The notes: a model not told the origin generated them from the sequence alone. DNA of 59,359 bases from Clostridia bacterium (GCA_014360065.1 JACIYF010000005.1:1-59359), one strand, 5' to 3'; counted from the stretch's first letter, positions 1 through 8,739 are shown. Numbers and translations: made by a program.

Positions 1-181
1 GGCAGAGGGCACGGCGGTTATTTACGCTAAAACCCGCCCCGGAACATTATCTTATGGCCTGGAAAACACGTCGCATTGGCATAAGCTTTATCCGGCCAGA
101 CGAAAAAACGTCCACAACGCAAATAGCTCAGTTAGTTTGCCTATTGACGCGATCTTACCCCGTGTGCTAGCATAAACTTTT

Positions 182-210
182 TTGACACCCCTTTCAGGCT
201 TTGTTATAAT
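182..210 (+). promoter_or_regulatory. Sigma-A type promoter for the carD-like gene
   Basis: TTGACA at 182-187 and TATAAT at 205-210 are separated by exactly 17 bases, a perfect match to the vegetative consensus. It lies 30 bases before the TTG start at 241. Bases 1-180 show no gene that I can support. Confidence 0.85.
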
Positions 211-240
211 GATTACAACAAAGCTTAGGAGGTACTTCTG

Positions 241-723
241 TTGTTTAACGTCGGCGACAAAGTGGTATATCCTATGCACGGGGCAGGGATAATTGAGGCA
301 GTAGAAGAAAAAGAGGTATTGGGACAATGCCGGAAGTATTACATTTTAAGGATGCCTCTTGGCGATATGAAGGTAATGGTACCGGTGGACAATGTGGACG
401 AGGTGGGGTTACGATCGGTAATCAGAAGCTCAGAAATACCTAAGGTGCTAAAGGTGCTAAAAGAGGGGGGTATAGACCCTGCGCCGATAAACAGCTGGAA
501 TCGCCGCTACCGAGCCAACATGGAGAAGATGAAGAGCGGCGATATTTTTGAGGTGGCTAAAGTAGTGCGTAGCCTCTCAGTTCGGGAGCGACAGAAGGGG
601 CTTTCTACCGGGGAACGGCGCATGCTAGAGACAGCAAGACACATTCTTATCAGTGAATTGGTATTGGCCAAAGGGGGTGGAAGGGAAGAAGTCGAGTCAT
701 GGCTGGAGGCTGCAATGGTATAA
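241..723 (+). CDS. CarD/CdnL-TRCF family transcription regulator
   Basis: A 160-residue protein whose N-terminal 60 residues (FNVGDKVVYPMHGAG then a beta-rich stretch) match the RNA-polymerase-binding domain of CarD/CdnL and the TRCF interaction module. The remaining helical part would be the DNA-contacting domain. Members bind the polymerase beta subunit and stabilise open promoter complexes. The start is TTG at 241, preceded by AGGAGG at 227-232 with 8-base spacing. The usual clostridial neighbours, a PIN-TRAM protein and IspD/IspF, follow directly, which supports the assignment. Family call is firm; the regulated genes cannot be read from the sequence. Confidence 0.85.
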   Translation: MFNVGDKVVYPMHGAGIIEAVEEKEVLGQCRKYYILRMPLGDMKVMVPVDNVDEVGLRSVIRSSEIPKVLKVLKEGGIDPAPINSWNRRYRANMEKMKSGDIFEVAKVVRSLSVRERQKGLSTGERRMLETARHILISELVLAKGGGREEVESWLEAAMV

Positions 724-766
724 GCGAGATCATTTACAGGGAAAATATGGGGTAGGAGGTGATAGC

Positions 767-1945
767 GTGGTTTATAAAATCGCGCGCTGGTTTATAGCCT
801 TACTGGTGGCCGGCATCGGATTTGAGAGCTCGCTATGGGCTGTAAGTATTTGGTATGGTGGCGTTGGGCCCGGACTCAAGTGGTCATTGGTAGGTATTGG
901 TACGGTTGCTGGTGGGCTAGGAGGTTTTTTGTTAGCCCCGGCGGTAATGCGGCTGGTCCAAATTACGACTCAGAAAATGGAGGGTTGGCTACATAAAACC
1001 CCGACCGCTGACGTGTTGAGCGGGGTAATCGGACTTATTCTTGGCTTAATAATAGCTAACCTATTTGGGGCACCATTTTCTCGAGTTCCGCTGATTGGAC
1101 CCTATCTTCCGGTGGTCTTCAATATCTTCTGCGGGTATGTTGGTTTCAGTGTTGGCCTTAAAAAACGGGAGGACCTTGCTTCTCTGCTTGGTTCCATTCC
1201 TCGCTGGGGACCTCGGGATAAGGAGAAAGAAAAAGCTTCTAGGTCCCAACGATTCAAGGTGCTAGACACTAGTGTCATTATTGACGGCAGAATAGCAGAT
1301 GTCTGCCGCAGTGGTTTTTTGGAGGGCACCCTGGTAGTGCCCGGTTTTGTTTTAGAGGAATTGCGACATATTGCTGATTCGTCCGATCTCCTCAAACGCA
1401 ATCGCGGTCGCCGAGGTTTGGATATCCTAAACCGAATTCGTAAAGAAGAGGACGTTCGGGTGCAGATTGTCGAAGTTGATTATGAGGACCTATCTGAGGT
1501 AGACTCGAAACTGGTACGCCTAGCCCAGGAGCTAGGAGCACCTATTCTCACCAATGATTTCAACCTCAATAAGGTGGCAGAGCTGCAAGGGGTGCGGGTG
1601 CTTAACATTAATGAGCTGGCCAATGCGGTTAAGCCGGTGGTGCTTCCTGGCGAAGAAATGGTGGTCCAAGTAATTAAGGAGGGCAAAGAAGTGGGCCAGG
1701 GGGTTGGCTATCTGGATGATGGCACCATGATTGTGGTGGAAAATGGGCGCAGGTATTTGGGCCAGACCATTACTGTTATGGTTACCAGCGTGCTGCAGAC
1801 TCAGGCTGGGCGCATGATCTTTGCCCGGCCCAAAGTCAGCGAGAAACGAGCTGGGGGAGTAGCTAGTCACGCAAACTCAACCACTGCTCAGGCCCAAGCG
1901 CATGCGCGGACCAGCGAACGGGGCGACTATCAGTGGCTGACCTAG
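767..1945 (+). CDS. PIN and TRAM domain membrane protein (YacL-like)
   Basis: About 392 residues. The N-terminal 110 or so hold four hydrophobic segments, followed by a PIN nuclease-like domain starting at VLDTSVIIDGRIADV with acidic residues of the metal site (also later TNDFNLNKVA), and a C-terminal TRAM domain around GQGVGYLDDGTMIVV. This architecture is that of YacL-type proteins, proposed RNA-acting membrane proteins of unknown substrate. I chose GTG 767 because AGGAGG at 754-759 sits in front of it; an upstream in-frame extension overlaps the carD-like gene and has no ribosome site. The end overlaps the start of ispDF by 13 bases, indicating one operon. Confidence 0.85.
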   Translation: MVYKIARWFIALLVAGIGFESSLWAVSIWYGGVGPGLKWSLVGIGTVAGGLGGFLLAPAVMRLVQITTQKMEGWLHKTPTADVLSGVIGLILGLIIANLFGAPFSRVPLIGPYLPVVFNIFCGYVGFSVGLKKREDLASLLGSIPRWGPRDKEKEKASRSQRFKVLDTSVIIDGRIADVCRSGFLEGTLVVPGFVLEELRHIADSSDLLKRNRGRRGLDILNRIRKEEDVRVQIVEVDYEDLSEVDSKLVRLAQELGAPILTNDFNLNKVAELQGVRVLNINELANAVKPVVLPGEEMVVQVIKEGKEVGQGVGYLDDGTMIVVENGRRYLGQTITVMVTSVLQTQAGRMIFARPKVSEKRAGGVASHANSTTAQAQAHARTSERGDYQWLT

Positions 1946-3165
1946 CCGCCAGATCTGGAAATGGACCGGTAGCTGCTATTATAGCCGCGGCCGGAAAAGG
2001 GGAACGACTGAAAGCTGGATATAATAAACAATTTGTCCCTATGGCGGGCCAACCCATGTTGGCCCGCACCTTAATGGCCGTAGGTGCTTGCCCACATGTT
2101 GATGAGATAGTTGTAGTGGTTGGAAGCGGCGAGGAAGAGCTAGTTTGGCGTGAGATACTGGGGTATACTCAGCTGGGCGCACAAGAGACGGAAGCATGGC
2201 GAGAAAAAGTTAGAGCTATTATACCTGGAGGGCCACGGCGGCAAGATTCCGTGTTTTTTGGCCTTAGGGCGATCAGGCCGGAGACGGAAATAGTGGTAGT
2301 TCACGACGGTGCTCGACCTTTAGCTCCGCCAGAGTTATTCAGCCGGGTTATTGCCGCTGCCAAAGAAAGTGGCGCAGCTATTGCTGCGGTTCCGGTGAAG
2401 GACACCATCAAAGTGACCACCGAGGCTAGTTGCTCAGTCCAAATCGGGGGTACTTTGCCCAGGGAAAAGCTCTGGGCGGCGCAGACTCCTCAGGCCTTTC
2501 GGTATGAGTTGCTATGGCGGGCCTATGAGCAATGCCAGAGGGAAGGAATCGAGGTTACTGACGATGCTGCGGCGGTAGAACGCTTAGGGGTTCCGGTTGA
2601 TTTGGTAATGGGAAGCTATAGAAACTTGAAAGTGACTACTCCTGAGGATATAGCTATAGCTGAGGTTCTTATGGGACAAGCCTTTGCAAACAATTTTAGA
2701 GTAGGTTTGGGGTATGATGTTCACCCCTTGGTGGCGGGGAGGCCCTTGATCCTGGGGGGGATCAAAATCTCTTACGACCGAGGGTTGGATGGCCATTCCG
2801 ATGCCGATGTATTAGCTCATGCCTTAGGCGATGCTTTGCTTGGAGCTTGCGCCCAGGGTGACTTGGGTCTACATTTTCCCGATACGGATCCTGCCTATGC
2901 GGGGATAAGCAGCATGACCTTACTAAAGCGGATTCGCGAGCTAATCGAGACCGAAGGCTGGAGAGTAGGCAACATCGACGCGGTGATAGTAGCTCAAAGC
3001 CCGCGTTTAGCGCCTTACATTGGCGAGATGCGCAAGGTCTTGGCACAGGTGCTGGGAATAACTGAGCAGCAAGTCAGCATAAAGGCAACTACTAGCGAAG
3101 GCCTGGGTTTTTGCGGGCGGGGAGAAGGGATTGCTGTCCATGCGGTTGCTACCTTAGTGCGCTAA
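1933..3165 (+). CDS. ispDF: Bifunctional IspD-IspF isoprenoid enzyme
   Basis: A 410-residue fusion. Residues about 12-235 are 2-C-methyl-D-erythritol 4-phosphate cytidylyltransferase (AAIIAAAGKGERL nucleotide loop; VVVHDGARPL; basic residues near the CTP site). Residues about 250-410 are 2-C-methyl-D-erythritol 2,4-cyclodiphosphate synthase (GLGYDVHPL metal ligands, DGHSDADVLAHALGDALLG, KATTSEGLGF). The two act non-consecutively in the MEP pathway, with IspE between them. The start is GTG at 1933 inside the end of the preceding gene. Fusion of these two is familiar in alpha- and epsilon-proteobacteria; many Clostridia keep two adjacent genes, so the fused form is a point of interest here. Confidence 0.95.
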   Translation: MADLAARSGNGPVAAIIAAAGKGERLKAGYNKQFVPMAGQPMLARTLMAVGACPHVDEIVVVVGSGEEELVWREILGYTQLGAQETEAWREKVRAIIPGGPRRQDSVFFGLRAIRPETEIVVVHDGARPLAPPELFSRVIAAAKESGAAIAAVPVKDTIKVTTEASCSVQIGGTLPREKLWAAQTPQAFRYELLWRAYEQCQREGIEVTDDAAAVERLGVPVDLVMGSYRNLKVTTPEDIAIAEVLMGQAFANNFRVGLGYDVHPLVAGRPLILGGIKISYDRGLDGHSDADVLAHALGDALLGACAQGDLGLHFPDTDPAYAGISSMTLLKRIRELIETEGWRVGNIDAVIVAQSPRLAPYIGEMRKVLAQVLGITEQQVSIKATTSEGLGFCGRGEGIAVHAVATLVR

Positions 3166-3261
3166 CTACGGTGGGGCAACTTCGGCCAATTGCTATGATA
3201 GTTAGCATATACAGACTTGAGCCTGGAAGCCTTGTGGCCCTAACCAGCCTTGCCATCTGGC

Positions 3262-3290
3262 TTGACGGTGGACCGGTGATTTACTATAAT
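3262..3290 (+). promoter_or_regulatory. Promoter of the tRNA-Pro/Thr/Gln cluster
   Basis: TTGACG at 3262-3267, a 17-base spacer and TATAAT at 3285-3290, ending 11 bases before the first tRNA. A strong stable-RNA promoter is expected in this position. Confidence 0.85.
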
Positions 3291-3301
3291 AACGTTGCAC
3301 C

Positions 3302-3375
<74 letters not shown>

Positions 3376-3420
3376 CCTCTAGGCTTTTGGCGGAGGCTAG
3401 GGTCAGTAGGCTCGTTGGTC

Positions 3421-3492
3421 GCCGATGTAGCTCAACGGTAGAGCAGCTGATTTGTAATCAGCAGGTTAGGAGTTCGAGTCTCCTCATCGGCT
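3421..3492 (+). tRNA. tRNA-Thr (anticodon TGT)
   Basis: The acceptor GCCGATG (3421-3427) pairs with CATCGGC (3485-3491). The anticodon stem GCTGA/TCAGC holds loop TTTGTAA with anticodon TGT, and the T loop is TTCGAGT. Second gene of the three-tRNA cluster. Confidence 0.95.
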
Positions 3493-3577
3493 CCCTAATG
3501 GGTTATAATAGATGGTGCACTGGCTACGGTTAGAGTTGAGGGCCAGCAAGAGGGATAGACTAGTTTAAGAGTAGCGT

Positions 3578-3649
3578 TGGGGTGTAGCCAAGCGGTAAGG
3601 CAATGGACTTTGGATCCATGATTCGGAGGTTCGAATCCTCCCGCCCCAG
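3578..3649 (+). tRNA. tRNA-Gln (anticodon TTG)
   Basis: The acceptor TGGGGTG (3578-3584) pairs with CGCCCCA (3642-3648), with one G-T pair. The anticodon stem ATGGA/TCCAT holds loop CTTTGGA with anticodon TTG. A T-rich stretch (CTTTTTATTT) follows at once and probably ends the transcript. Confidence 0.95.
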
Positions 3650-3682
3650 CCTTTTTATTTCATTCCAGGAGAAAACCTGTCA

Positions 3683-4642
3683 ATGATAGATTGCATAGCA
3701 TTCAGTCCTGATCGGGGGTTAATCGTCGGTTTAGCCGAAGCTGTTCAGCTGCTTCAGCAAGGGCGATTGCACTGCTGGTTGGATCTGGAGAACCCGCAAG
3801 CAGAGGAAGTGTCTTATTTATCCTCTCAGGTAGGCATTCCCGAGCAACTCTTTGATCTAAAGTGGCGTAGGCAAGATCGGAAGGTCGAGATTGAATCGGT
3901 CGAAGACTTCGACATGTTTGGGTTTTACGTGCCAACAACGGGTAAGAGCTATTCCATTCATCCTTGGCAGTTCATTATACGAAACAACTTGCTTCTAACT
4001 GTCCGCGAAACGACACCGCCATTTCTTTCCGAGATTAAGGCCAAACTGAAGCGCCACCCAGAGCTTCTTGCCCAAGGTATGGGTAAAGTAGTAGCCGGGA
4101 TTCTTGGGGAAAGCGTTAACCTTTTTCTCTCTAGTCTAGAAGAAAACCAGGCCAAGCTAGATCGCTTGGAGGAGGGAGTACTGGCTCACCCCGACCGAAC
4201 TGGATTGAACAAGGTATTCAAGTTGAGAAAGCAAGTGGGCGGGTATTATCGGTGCCTGATGCCCAATGCAGAAGTCTTACATAGCCTATCGTTGCACGAG
4301 GATGGCAGGTATTTTGACCGCCAAACTCACACCCGCCTGGCGGAGCTAAACGAGGAGCTTTTACGGATCGCCGACTTGTATGAGAATTACTATGATCGGT
4401 TTCATGACCTGCTTGAAGCCCACCTTTCTTTGTCTTCGTATCGCACTAACGAAATCGTCAGGGTGCTCACGGTCATAACTACCATCCTTATGCCCTTAAC
4501 CGTGATTACCGGTATTTACGGTATGAACTTTCAACATATGCCAGAACTGCATTGGCGTTATGGCTATTACGTAGTCTTAGCAGGCATGGGGGTGATTGTA
4601 TCCTCTTTGCTGTATTACTTTCACCGGAAAGGGTGGATTTAA
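3683..4642 (+). CDS. corA: CorA family magnesium/divalent cation transporter
   Basis: 319 residues, the normal length for CorA. A soluble, largely helical N-terminal domain of about 250 residues is followed by two C-terminal membrane segments. The signature GMN (in YGMNFQHMPEL) closes the first membrane helix and forms the selectivity filter of the pentameric channel. The start ATG at 3683 follows an AGGAGA ribosome site about 10 bases upstream. It appears to be a single gene between the tRNA cluster and the TetR promoter region. Family call is firm; the transported ion (Mg2+, Co2+ or another) is inferred from the family. Confidence 0.93.
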   Translation: MIDCIAFSPDRGLIVGLAEAVQLLQQGRLHCWLDLENPQAEEVSYLSSQVGIPEQLFDLKWRRQDRKVEIESVEDFDMFGFYVPTTGKSYSIHPWQFIIRNNLLLTVRETTPPFLSEIKAKLKRHPELLAQGMGKVVAGILGESVNLFLSSLEENQAKLDRLEEGVLAHPDRTGLNKVFKLRKQVGGYYRCLMPNAEVLHSLSLHEDGRYFDRQTHTRLAELNEELLRIADLYENYYDRFHDLLEAHLSLSSYRTNEIVRVLTVITTILMPLTVITGIYGMNFQHMPELHWRYGYYVVLAGMGVIVSSLLYYFHRKGWI

Positions 4643-4708
4643 ATTGCTTTTAGGTTAGGTAGGGTCAGGTAAAATTGAACATAATTTTATCAATTGCTAG
4701 CAAAAATA

Positions 4709-4761
4709 TTGACAGAAAGATCTGGTAATAGTAGGATGATGTCGGTCGGTTGGCCGACCGA
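4709..4761 (+). promoter_or_regulatory. Promoter and palindromic operator of the TetR gene
   Basis: TTGACA at 4709-4714, 17 bases, then TAGGAT at 4732-4737. Just downstream is a perfect inverted repeat, TCGGTCGG-TTGG-CCGACCGA (4742-4761), between the -10 element and the start codon at 4783. The placement suggests an autorepression site for the TetR-type product. Confidence 0.7.
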
Positions 4762-4782
4762 TACTTGCGAGGTTGTAATTGT

Positions 4783-5385
4783 ATGGACAGCGATAAGCGG
4801 ACTTTGATTAAAGAAGTAGCTAAAAGGCTGATTAGTAAAAAGGGTGCCAAGTTGACAACGCTTGCCGAGATTGCCAAAGCAGTAGGCATCAGCAAAGGAA
4901 CTCTTTTTTATTACTATCCCAGCAAAGATGAGATTCTCTTTGAAGTGTTAGATGATTGCTTTGCCCAATACACAAGTATGTTCTTCAGCTTTCTTAAAGA
5001 GGTCAAAAATGTGCCCTCGGTCGCCCCAAGTCAGGTTTTTCGATTATTGCTAGAATTGTTTGCTTGCGATCAACCTTTGGCCAGCCTGAATCTATTGTTG
5101 CTTCACGAAGCACTATCTCGAAATCAGAATTTGCTGGAACGGTTTCGCCAGAAGTATGAGGAGTGGAGAGAATTAATAGCCATCGGGTTGGGGGAGCTCT
5201 ACTATCCGCGCCCTGAGCTTGGTAACAACGGGTTTACCTTGGCCTCTGTTATTTTAGCCTTGATTGACGGTTTTAGTATCCAGTACTTGATCGACGAAGG
5301 TAGAGTGCAGCCGGAGAGGATTGGTCAGGTGCTGGAGCTAGCCGTGAGAGGGGTGATTGAAGAGGGTAACGGTATGGGTAGTTAG
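4783..5385 (+). CDS. TetR/AcrR family transcription regulator
   Basis: 200 residues with an N-terminal helix-turn-helix (about residues 22-45: TLAEIAKAVGISKGTLFYYY, then PSKDEIL), the typical TetR DNA-binding motif, followed by an all-helical ligand-binding domain without recognisable specificity. ATG at 4783 is chosen because the longer version would start inside the operator palindrome. The downstream dehydrogenase-like gene begins 49 bases after its stop and is probably co-transcribed, so it may be the regulated function. The ligand is unknown. Confidence 0.85.
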   Translation: MDSDKRTLIKEVAKRLISKKGAKLTTLAEIAKAVGISKGTLFYYYPSKDEILFEVLDDCFAQYTSMFFSFLKEVKNVPSVAPSQVFRLLLELFACDQPLASLNLLLLHEALSRNQNLLERFRQKYEEWRELIAIGLGELYYPRPELGNNGFTLASVILALIDGFSIQYLIDEGRVQPERIGQVLELAVRGVIEEGNGMGS

Positions 5386-5434
5386 TACTCTTGGAGTTCA
5401 GTTGGCGCAAAAAATTAACCGGGGAGGGTTTTTG

Positions 5435-6544
5435 GTGAGGATCGTCTGCTTAGGCGGAGCCGGGGAAATGGGTAGCCGAGCAGTTAAGGATCTTGCAGCT
5501 CAGGCTGATGTTGAAAAGCTTACCATAGCCGATATTAATCTGTTTAAGGCCAAAAGCCTAGCGGAGGAGATCAATGCTGAAGTTGGCAATAAGGTCGAAG
5601 TTGTGCACATTGATGTCAACGTGCCCGAAACCCTTGAGCGAGCCCTGGAAGGCCATGATATTGCTACTAGCACCGTTGGGCCCTTCTACAAGTTTGGCCA
5701 AAAAATAGCCAAGGGAGTCATCGGCAAAGGTCTTCACCTAGTAGACATTTGTGATGATTATGATGCCGTGCAGCAGATACTCACGTTGGATGAGGAAGCC
5801 CAAGCTAATCAGCAGACTATACTAACTGGCATGGGCTGGACGCCGGGCCTTAGTAATATGCTTGCCCTCAAAGCTGTTCGAGAACTAGATCGAGCTGAGC
5901 ACATACATATCTATTGGGCAGGCAGTCCTCTCGGACCAACCGGTTTAGCTGTCATCCTGCATACGCTGCATATCTTCGTAGGGGAAATCCCCTCATACCA
6001 AAACGGAGAATGGGTGAATGTCAAGGCTGGATCTGGCAGGCAGGTAGTAAATTTTGCTGATCTAGGCGATGTAACTCAATTCCATGTTGGCCACCCCGAA
6101 CCGGTGACCATTCCTCGCTATATAGAGAGCCTTAAGACAGTAACCCTTAAGGGTGGACTAACCGATCACTTCTTGAACGAGTTGGCAGTTCTTGTAGGTA
6201 ATAGCGGTTTTACCGGCAGCGAGGATACCAAGGATATTCTGGGCGGGTTGTTGAAGGTTGTACTGCCTTTTGGAGAAATGCTGCTGCCAAGCAAGGAGAC
6301 TAGGTCCGCTATCCGAGTTGATGTCATAGGCTTTAAGGACGGTGTTGAGAAGACCATTTCCTACCAGGCTCGGGCTCCCATGGCTGACCTGACTGGGCTG
6401 CCACTGGCTGTTGGTGCTCTGATGTTGGGCAGGGGAGAGATTACCAGGCGTGGAGCTTTTGCTCCCGAGGCAGCAGTAGACCCAGATAAATTCTTAGCTG
6501 AGCTACAAAAGCGGGGGATAGAGATCCTCCGGGAGAGTAACTAG
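5435..6544 (+). CDS. Saccharopine dehydrogenase-like NAD(P)-binding oxidoreductase
   Basis: 369 residues starting GTG at 5435, behind a GGGGAGGG ribosome site. The N-terminus, VRIVCLGGAGEMGSRAV, is a Rossmann dinucleotide-binding loop. It is followed by TIADINLFKAKSLAEE (NAD(P) ribose region), STVGPFYKFG and GMGWTPGLSNMLA, motifs shared by saccharopine dehydrogenase and related carboxynorspermidine-type reductases. The C-terminal half is the substrate domain. The real substrate is unknown: lysine-pathway saccharopine chemistry is unlikely to be the only option in an anaerobe, and many paralogues are of unknown role. It follows the TetR gene and is closed by a strong terminator. Confidence 0.75.
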   Translation: MRIVCLGGAGEMGSRAVKDLAAQADVEKLTIADINLFKAKSLAEEINAEVGNKVEVVHIDVNVPETLERALEGHDIATSTVGPFYKFGQKIAKGVIGKGLHLVDICDDYDAVQQILTLDEEAQANQQTILTGMGWTPGLSNMLALKAVRELDRAEHIHIYWAGSPLGPTGLAVILHTLHIFVGEIPSYQNGEWVNVKAGSGRQVVNFADLGDVTQFHVGHPEPVTIPRYIESLKTVTLKGGLTDHFLNELAVLVGNSGFTGSEDTKDILGGLLKVVLPFGEMLLPSKETRSAIRVDVIGFKDGVEKTISYQARAPMADLTGLPLAVGALMLGRGEITRRGAFAPEAAVDPDKFLAELQKRGIEILRESN

Positions 6545-6556
6545 AAACAACTATAT

Positions 6557-6590
6557 CCGCCAGGGGCGCTACCCCTGGCGGTCCTTTTTT
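6557..6590 (+). terminator. Rho-independent terminator
   Basis: CCGCCAGGGG (6557-6566) pairs with CCCCTGGCGG (6572-6581) over a 5-base loop, followed by TCCTTTTTT. It ends the TetR/dehydrogenase transcript. Confidence 0.92.
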
Positions 6591-6627
6591 GGGAGCCGGT
6601 CGCATCAACCTATAAGCCCCGGAGCTG

Positions 6628-6694
6628 TTGATTCTTCTGGTGCGGCAGAAGGGATTTGAACCCCCACGAGCGCTATGCCCACTAGACCCTGAAT
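6628..6694. repeat. att repeat copy 1 (tRNA-Leu 3' fragment), outer left border of the island array
   Basis: 67 bases identical to 11619-11685 and nearly identical (two mismatches) to 21598-21664. Bases 6638-6694 equal the 3' part of the tRNA-Leu(CAG) gene from the CCA end to the anticodon loop, in minus orientation, and then the match stops. This is the expected scar of tyrosine-recombinase integration into a tRNA gene: the original 3' end has been displaced to the far side of the inserted DNA. Confidence 0.9.
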
Positions 6695-7344
6695 TTCCTG
6701 CAGGCTGCTTTGTGAAGTCCATGTGCTGTTACCCGATGTAGGGATTGCAAGCTTTCCCGCCGTTTCCGCGCTTTCTCATACCCTATTACGCGACGTCCAT
6801 CTGCACCTGGGTAGTTGGACTGGTTGTAGTAACCTCGGAGTTTTATTAGCGCCATATGCTAGATTTTTTGGCCTATGCTTCTATGCCACGCCAAGTGAGA
6901 CCTTGGCGGTTTTTTGTTGCAAATAACTTTTTATAGCCGGGCTATCACGCCCGGCTATTTTGCACCTCAAAAAGACCAGGGCTCACGTGAGCCCTGGATT
7001 CGGAGGCACTCCTAAGCCGTTCCTAATACCAAGGATCAACAGGGTGGACACTTCGCGTTTGAGCCTTTGCCGCGCAAGGCTTTTGGGCATTACGTCTCCC
7101 GCTTGGCGGGAGCTTCACATATACCATACTTTTCCAGATAAGACTGCGGTGAAAGTCAAGTAGTTCTGCAAGGAAATTTTGCGATTGATCCTGGCCATAA
7201 GATCGCTGCTCTTTGGCAAAATGGGCGCACAGGAATAAGCCCACAAAAGAAGGCTCCTTTGGGCGACAGAAAATGTCGGGGCGCACCGCGTAAGCGTGTT
7301 GACGAGTCTTTCGCCCTTTGGTAGATTAAGGCTAGGCGAAGACC
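6695..7344. other. Non-coding left part of element 1 with stem-loops
   Basis: No convincing gene in about 650 bases. It holds two tandem terminator-like hairpins on the plus strand: CGCCAAG/CTTGGCG followed by GTTTTTT (6889-6914), and ATAGCCGGGC/GCCCGGCTAT followed by TTT (6933-6960). A perfect 22-base palindrome lies at 6976-6997 (half-site CCAGGGCTCAC). Short hairpin CTCCCGC-TTG-GCGGGAG is near 7099-7115. The far right end near 7200-7344 probably contains one end of the IS110-family element. Confidence 0.6.
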
Positions 7345-8733
7345 TTACGTGTTGACTGCTGGGTAACCCCGCGCATGTTCCTGCGGCTTCGCAGAGTTCT
7401 TTGGGGTATGCGGCGACCGTTTGGTCTTCGCTTTTCTCCGGACGGCCTTTATACCCCGCCTGTTTTGGGCCGTAGGATCGAGAACCTTAGCATTCACCTC
7501 CTGCCTGGCGCCCTCGGCTTGGTAGAGCACTCCCTTAGACAAAAGGGCATAGACGAGGCGCACCAGCTTACGTGCGGTGAGCGACAGCGCTCGCTTTTTG
7601 GAATGGCGAGGGGTTTCTTTGGCCTTCCTGGCATAGTACTCCCGGTACTCCTGGTTATGCATCACCAGGCATTGAGCCGCCTGGATCAGGTAGTAACGCA
7701 GGTACGGATTGCCGGTCTTGGTCATGGGGGTAATATCCCCGTTAAAGCCGCCGGACTGGCGCTTCCTCCAGGTGAGCCCGGCAAACTTGGCCAGCTTTTC
7801 CTGGCCGCTAAAGCGGGAGATATCGCCGATTTCGGATATGTCCGCTGCCAGCACCGCCCCGATGCCCGGGATGGAGGTGAGCGTCTGGGGGATCCCGGCC
7901 AGGTGTTTGGCAATGCGCTTGTCCAGCCGCTTTAAGAGCTTGTCTACAAGCTCCAATTCATTGAGGGCGAGTTTGACTATGAAGTGGACCTCTTTGGCCA
8001 GCACCGGGGGTATAAAAAAGGAGTCCTGGGCCGCCCGAAGGACAGTCTCGGCCTTTTCCTCTAGGTGGCTGAAGTGGTTGCGGCTAAACCTTAAAAGGTA
8101 GGCCTTAAGCTCCTCCAGGGATAAGGACCGCATGTCCTTAGCCGAGCCAAACAGCTTTAAAAGCTGGCCGGAACAAGCTCCGAACAGGTCCGAGAAAGGT
8201 CTAGCCCGCATCCATTCGCTAAAGGTCAAAAACAAAAGGGACTGAAGGTAATTCTTAAGCTGGGATTGATGCTGAACCAGGTGGTAGCGGAAGCGGGTCA
8301 GCCTTTCGAGGGCCAATAGGTCCTCGTCCGGGAGGTGCTGCTCGCTCAGGCGGCCGAAGCGGAGCCGGTCGGCGATCAGCGAAGCGTCAATAGGGTCGGT
8401 CTTGTCCATGTCGGCATAGGTCTTGCGGATCCCCTGGACCAGCTTGGGATTCAAGGCCAGGACCTGGGCCCCAAGGAGGCGCTCGTCGTTTCTCAGCGCC
8501 CAAAACAGCGGAAACCAGTATAAAGAGGTAGCCTCCATGCCGATTGAAAGCGCATCAAACCCGGAGTTCTCCATGAGCCCACATAGGTGCTCTATCATCT
8601 TGGCGGTGCCGGGAAGATTGTTGGGAAACCTCCGGGTCTTGCCCACGGCCCGGCCGTCGCCGTCCATCACAAACAGCTGGTTTTCCGTAAGGCTGACATC
8701 GATGCCGCAAAACAAGCGTCTTGACAAGTTCAT
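7345..8733 (-). CDS. IS110-family transposase (DEDD recombinase)
   Basis: About 462 residues. The N-terminal RuvC-like domain has FCGIDVSLTE (first Asp), GMEATSLYWFPLF (Glu) and DKTDPIDASLIAD (paired Asp), the DEDD set of IS110-type transposases. A long helical middle leads to the C-terminal Transposase_20 domain (SIPGIGAVLAADISEIGDI; SGGFNGDITPMTKTGNPYLR). ATG at 8733 follows AAGGTGG on the minus strand. The gene is full length and uninterrupted, so the element may be active. IS110 transposases work with a bridge RNA transcribed from a non-coding end; the upstream segment 8740-8930 is the natural place to look. Exact insertion ends cannot be fixed here because IS110 elements often lack terminal inverted repeats. 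Confidence 0.92.
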   Translation of the reverse strand: MNLSRRLFCGIDVSLTENQLFVMDGDGRAVGKTRRFPNNLPGTAKMIEHLCGLMENSGFDALSIGMEATSLYWFPLFWALRNDERLLGAQVLALNPKLVQGIRKTYADMDKTDPIDASLIADRLRFGRLSEQHLPDEDLLALERLTRFRYHLVQHQSQLKNYLQSLLFLTFSEWMRARPFSDLFGACSGQLLKLFGSAKDMRSLSLEELKAYLLRFSRNHFSHLEEKAETVLRAAQDSFFIPPVLAKEVHFIVKLALNELELVDKLLKRLDKRIAKHLAGIPQTLTSIPGIGAVLAADISEIGDISRFSGQEKLAKFAGLTWRKRQSGGFNGDITPMTKTGNPYLRYYLIQAAQCLVMHNQEYREYYARKAKETPRHSKKRALSLTARKLVRLVYALLSKGVLYQAEGARQEVNAKVLDPTAQNRRGIKAVRRKAKTKRSPHTPKNSAKPQEHARGYPAVNT

Positions 8734-8739
8734 CACCAC

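Noticed and set aside
6638-6694. A second tRNA-Leu gene at 6638 and a third at 11629
   Set aside because: Only the 3' part from the anticodon loop to CCA is present; the 5' acceptor and D arm are missing, so these are att scars.
7375-8101. Long plus-strand frames opposite the IS110 transposase
   Set aside because: They are mirror frames of the transposase coding strand, with no ribosome sites and no recognisable protein.
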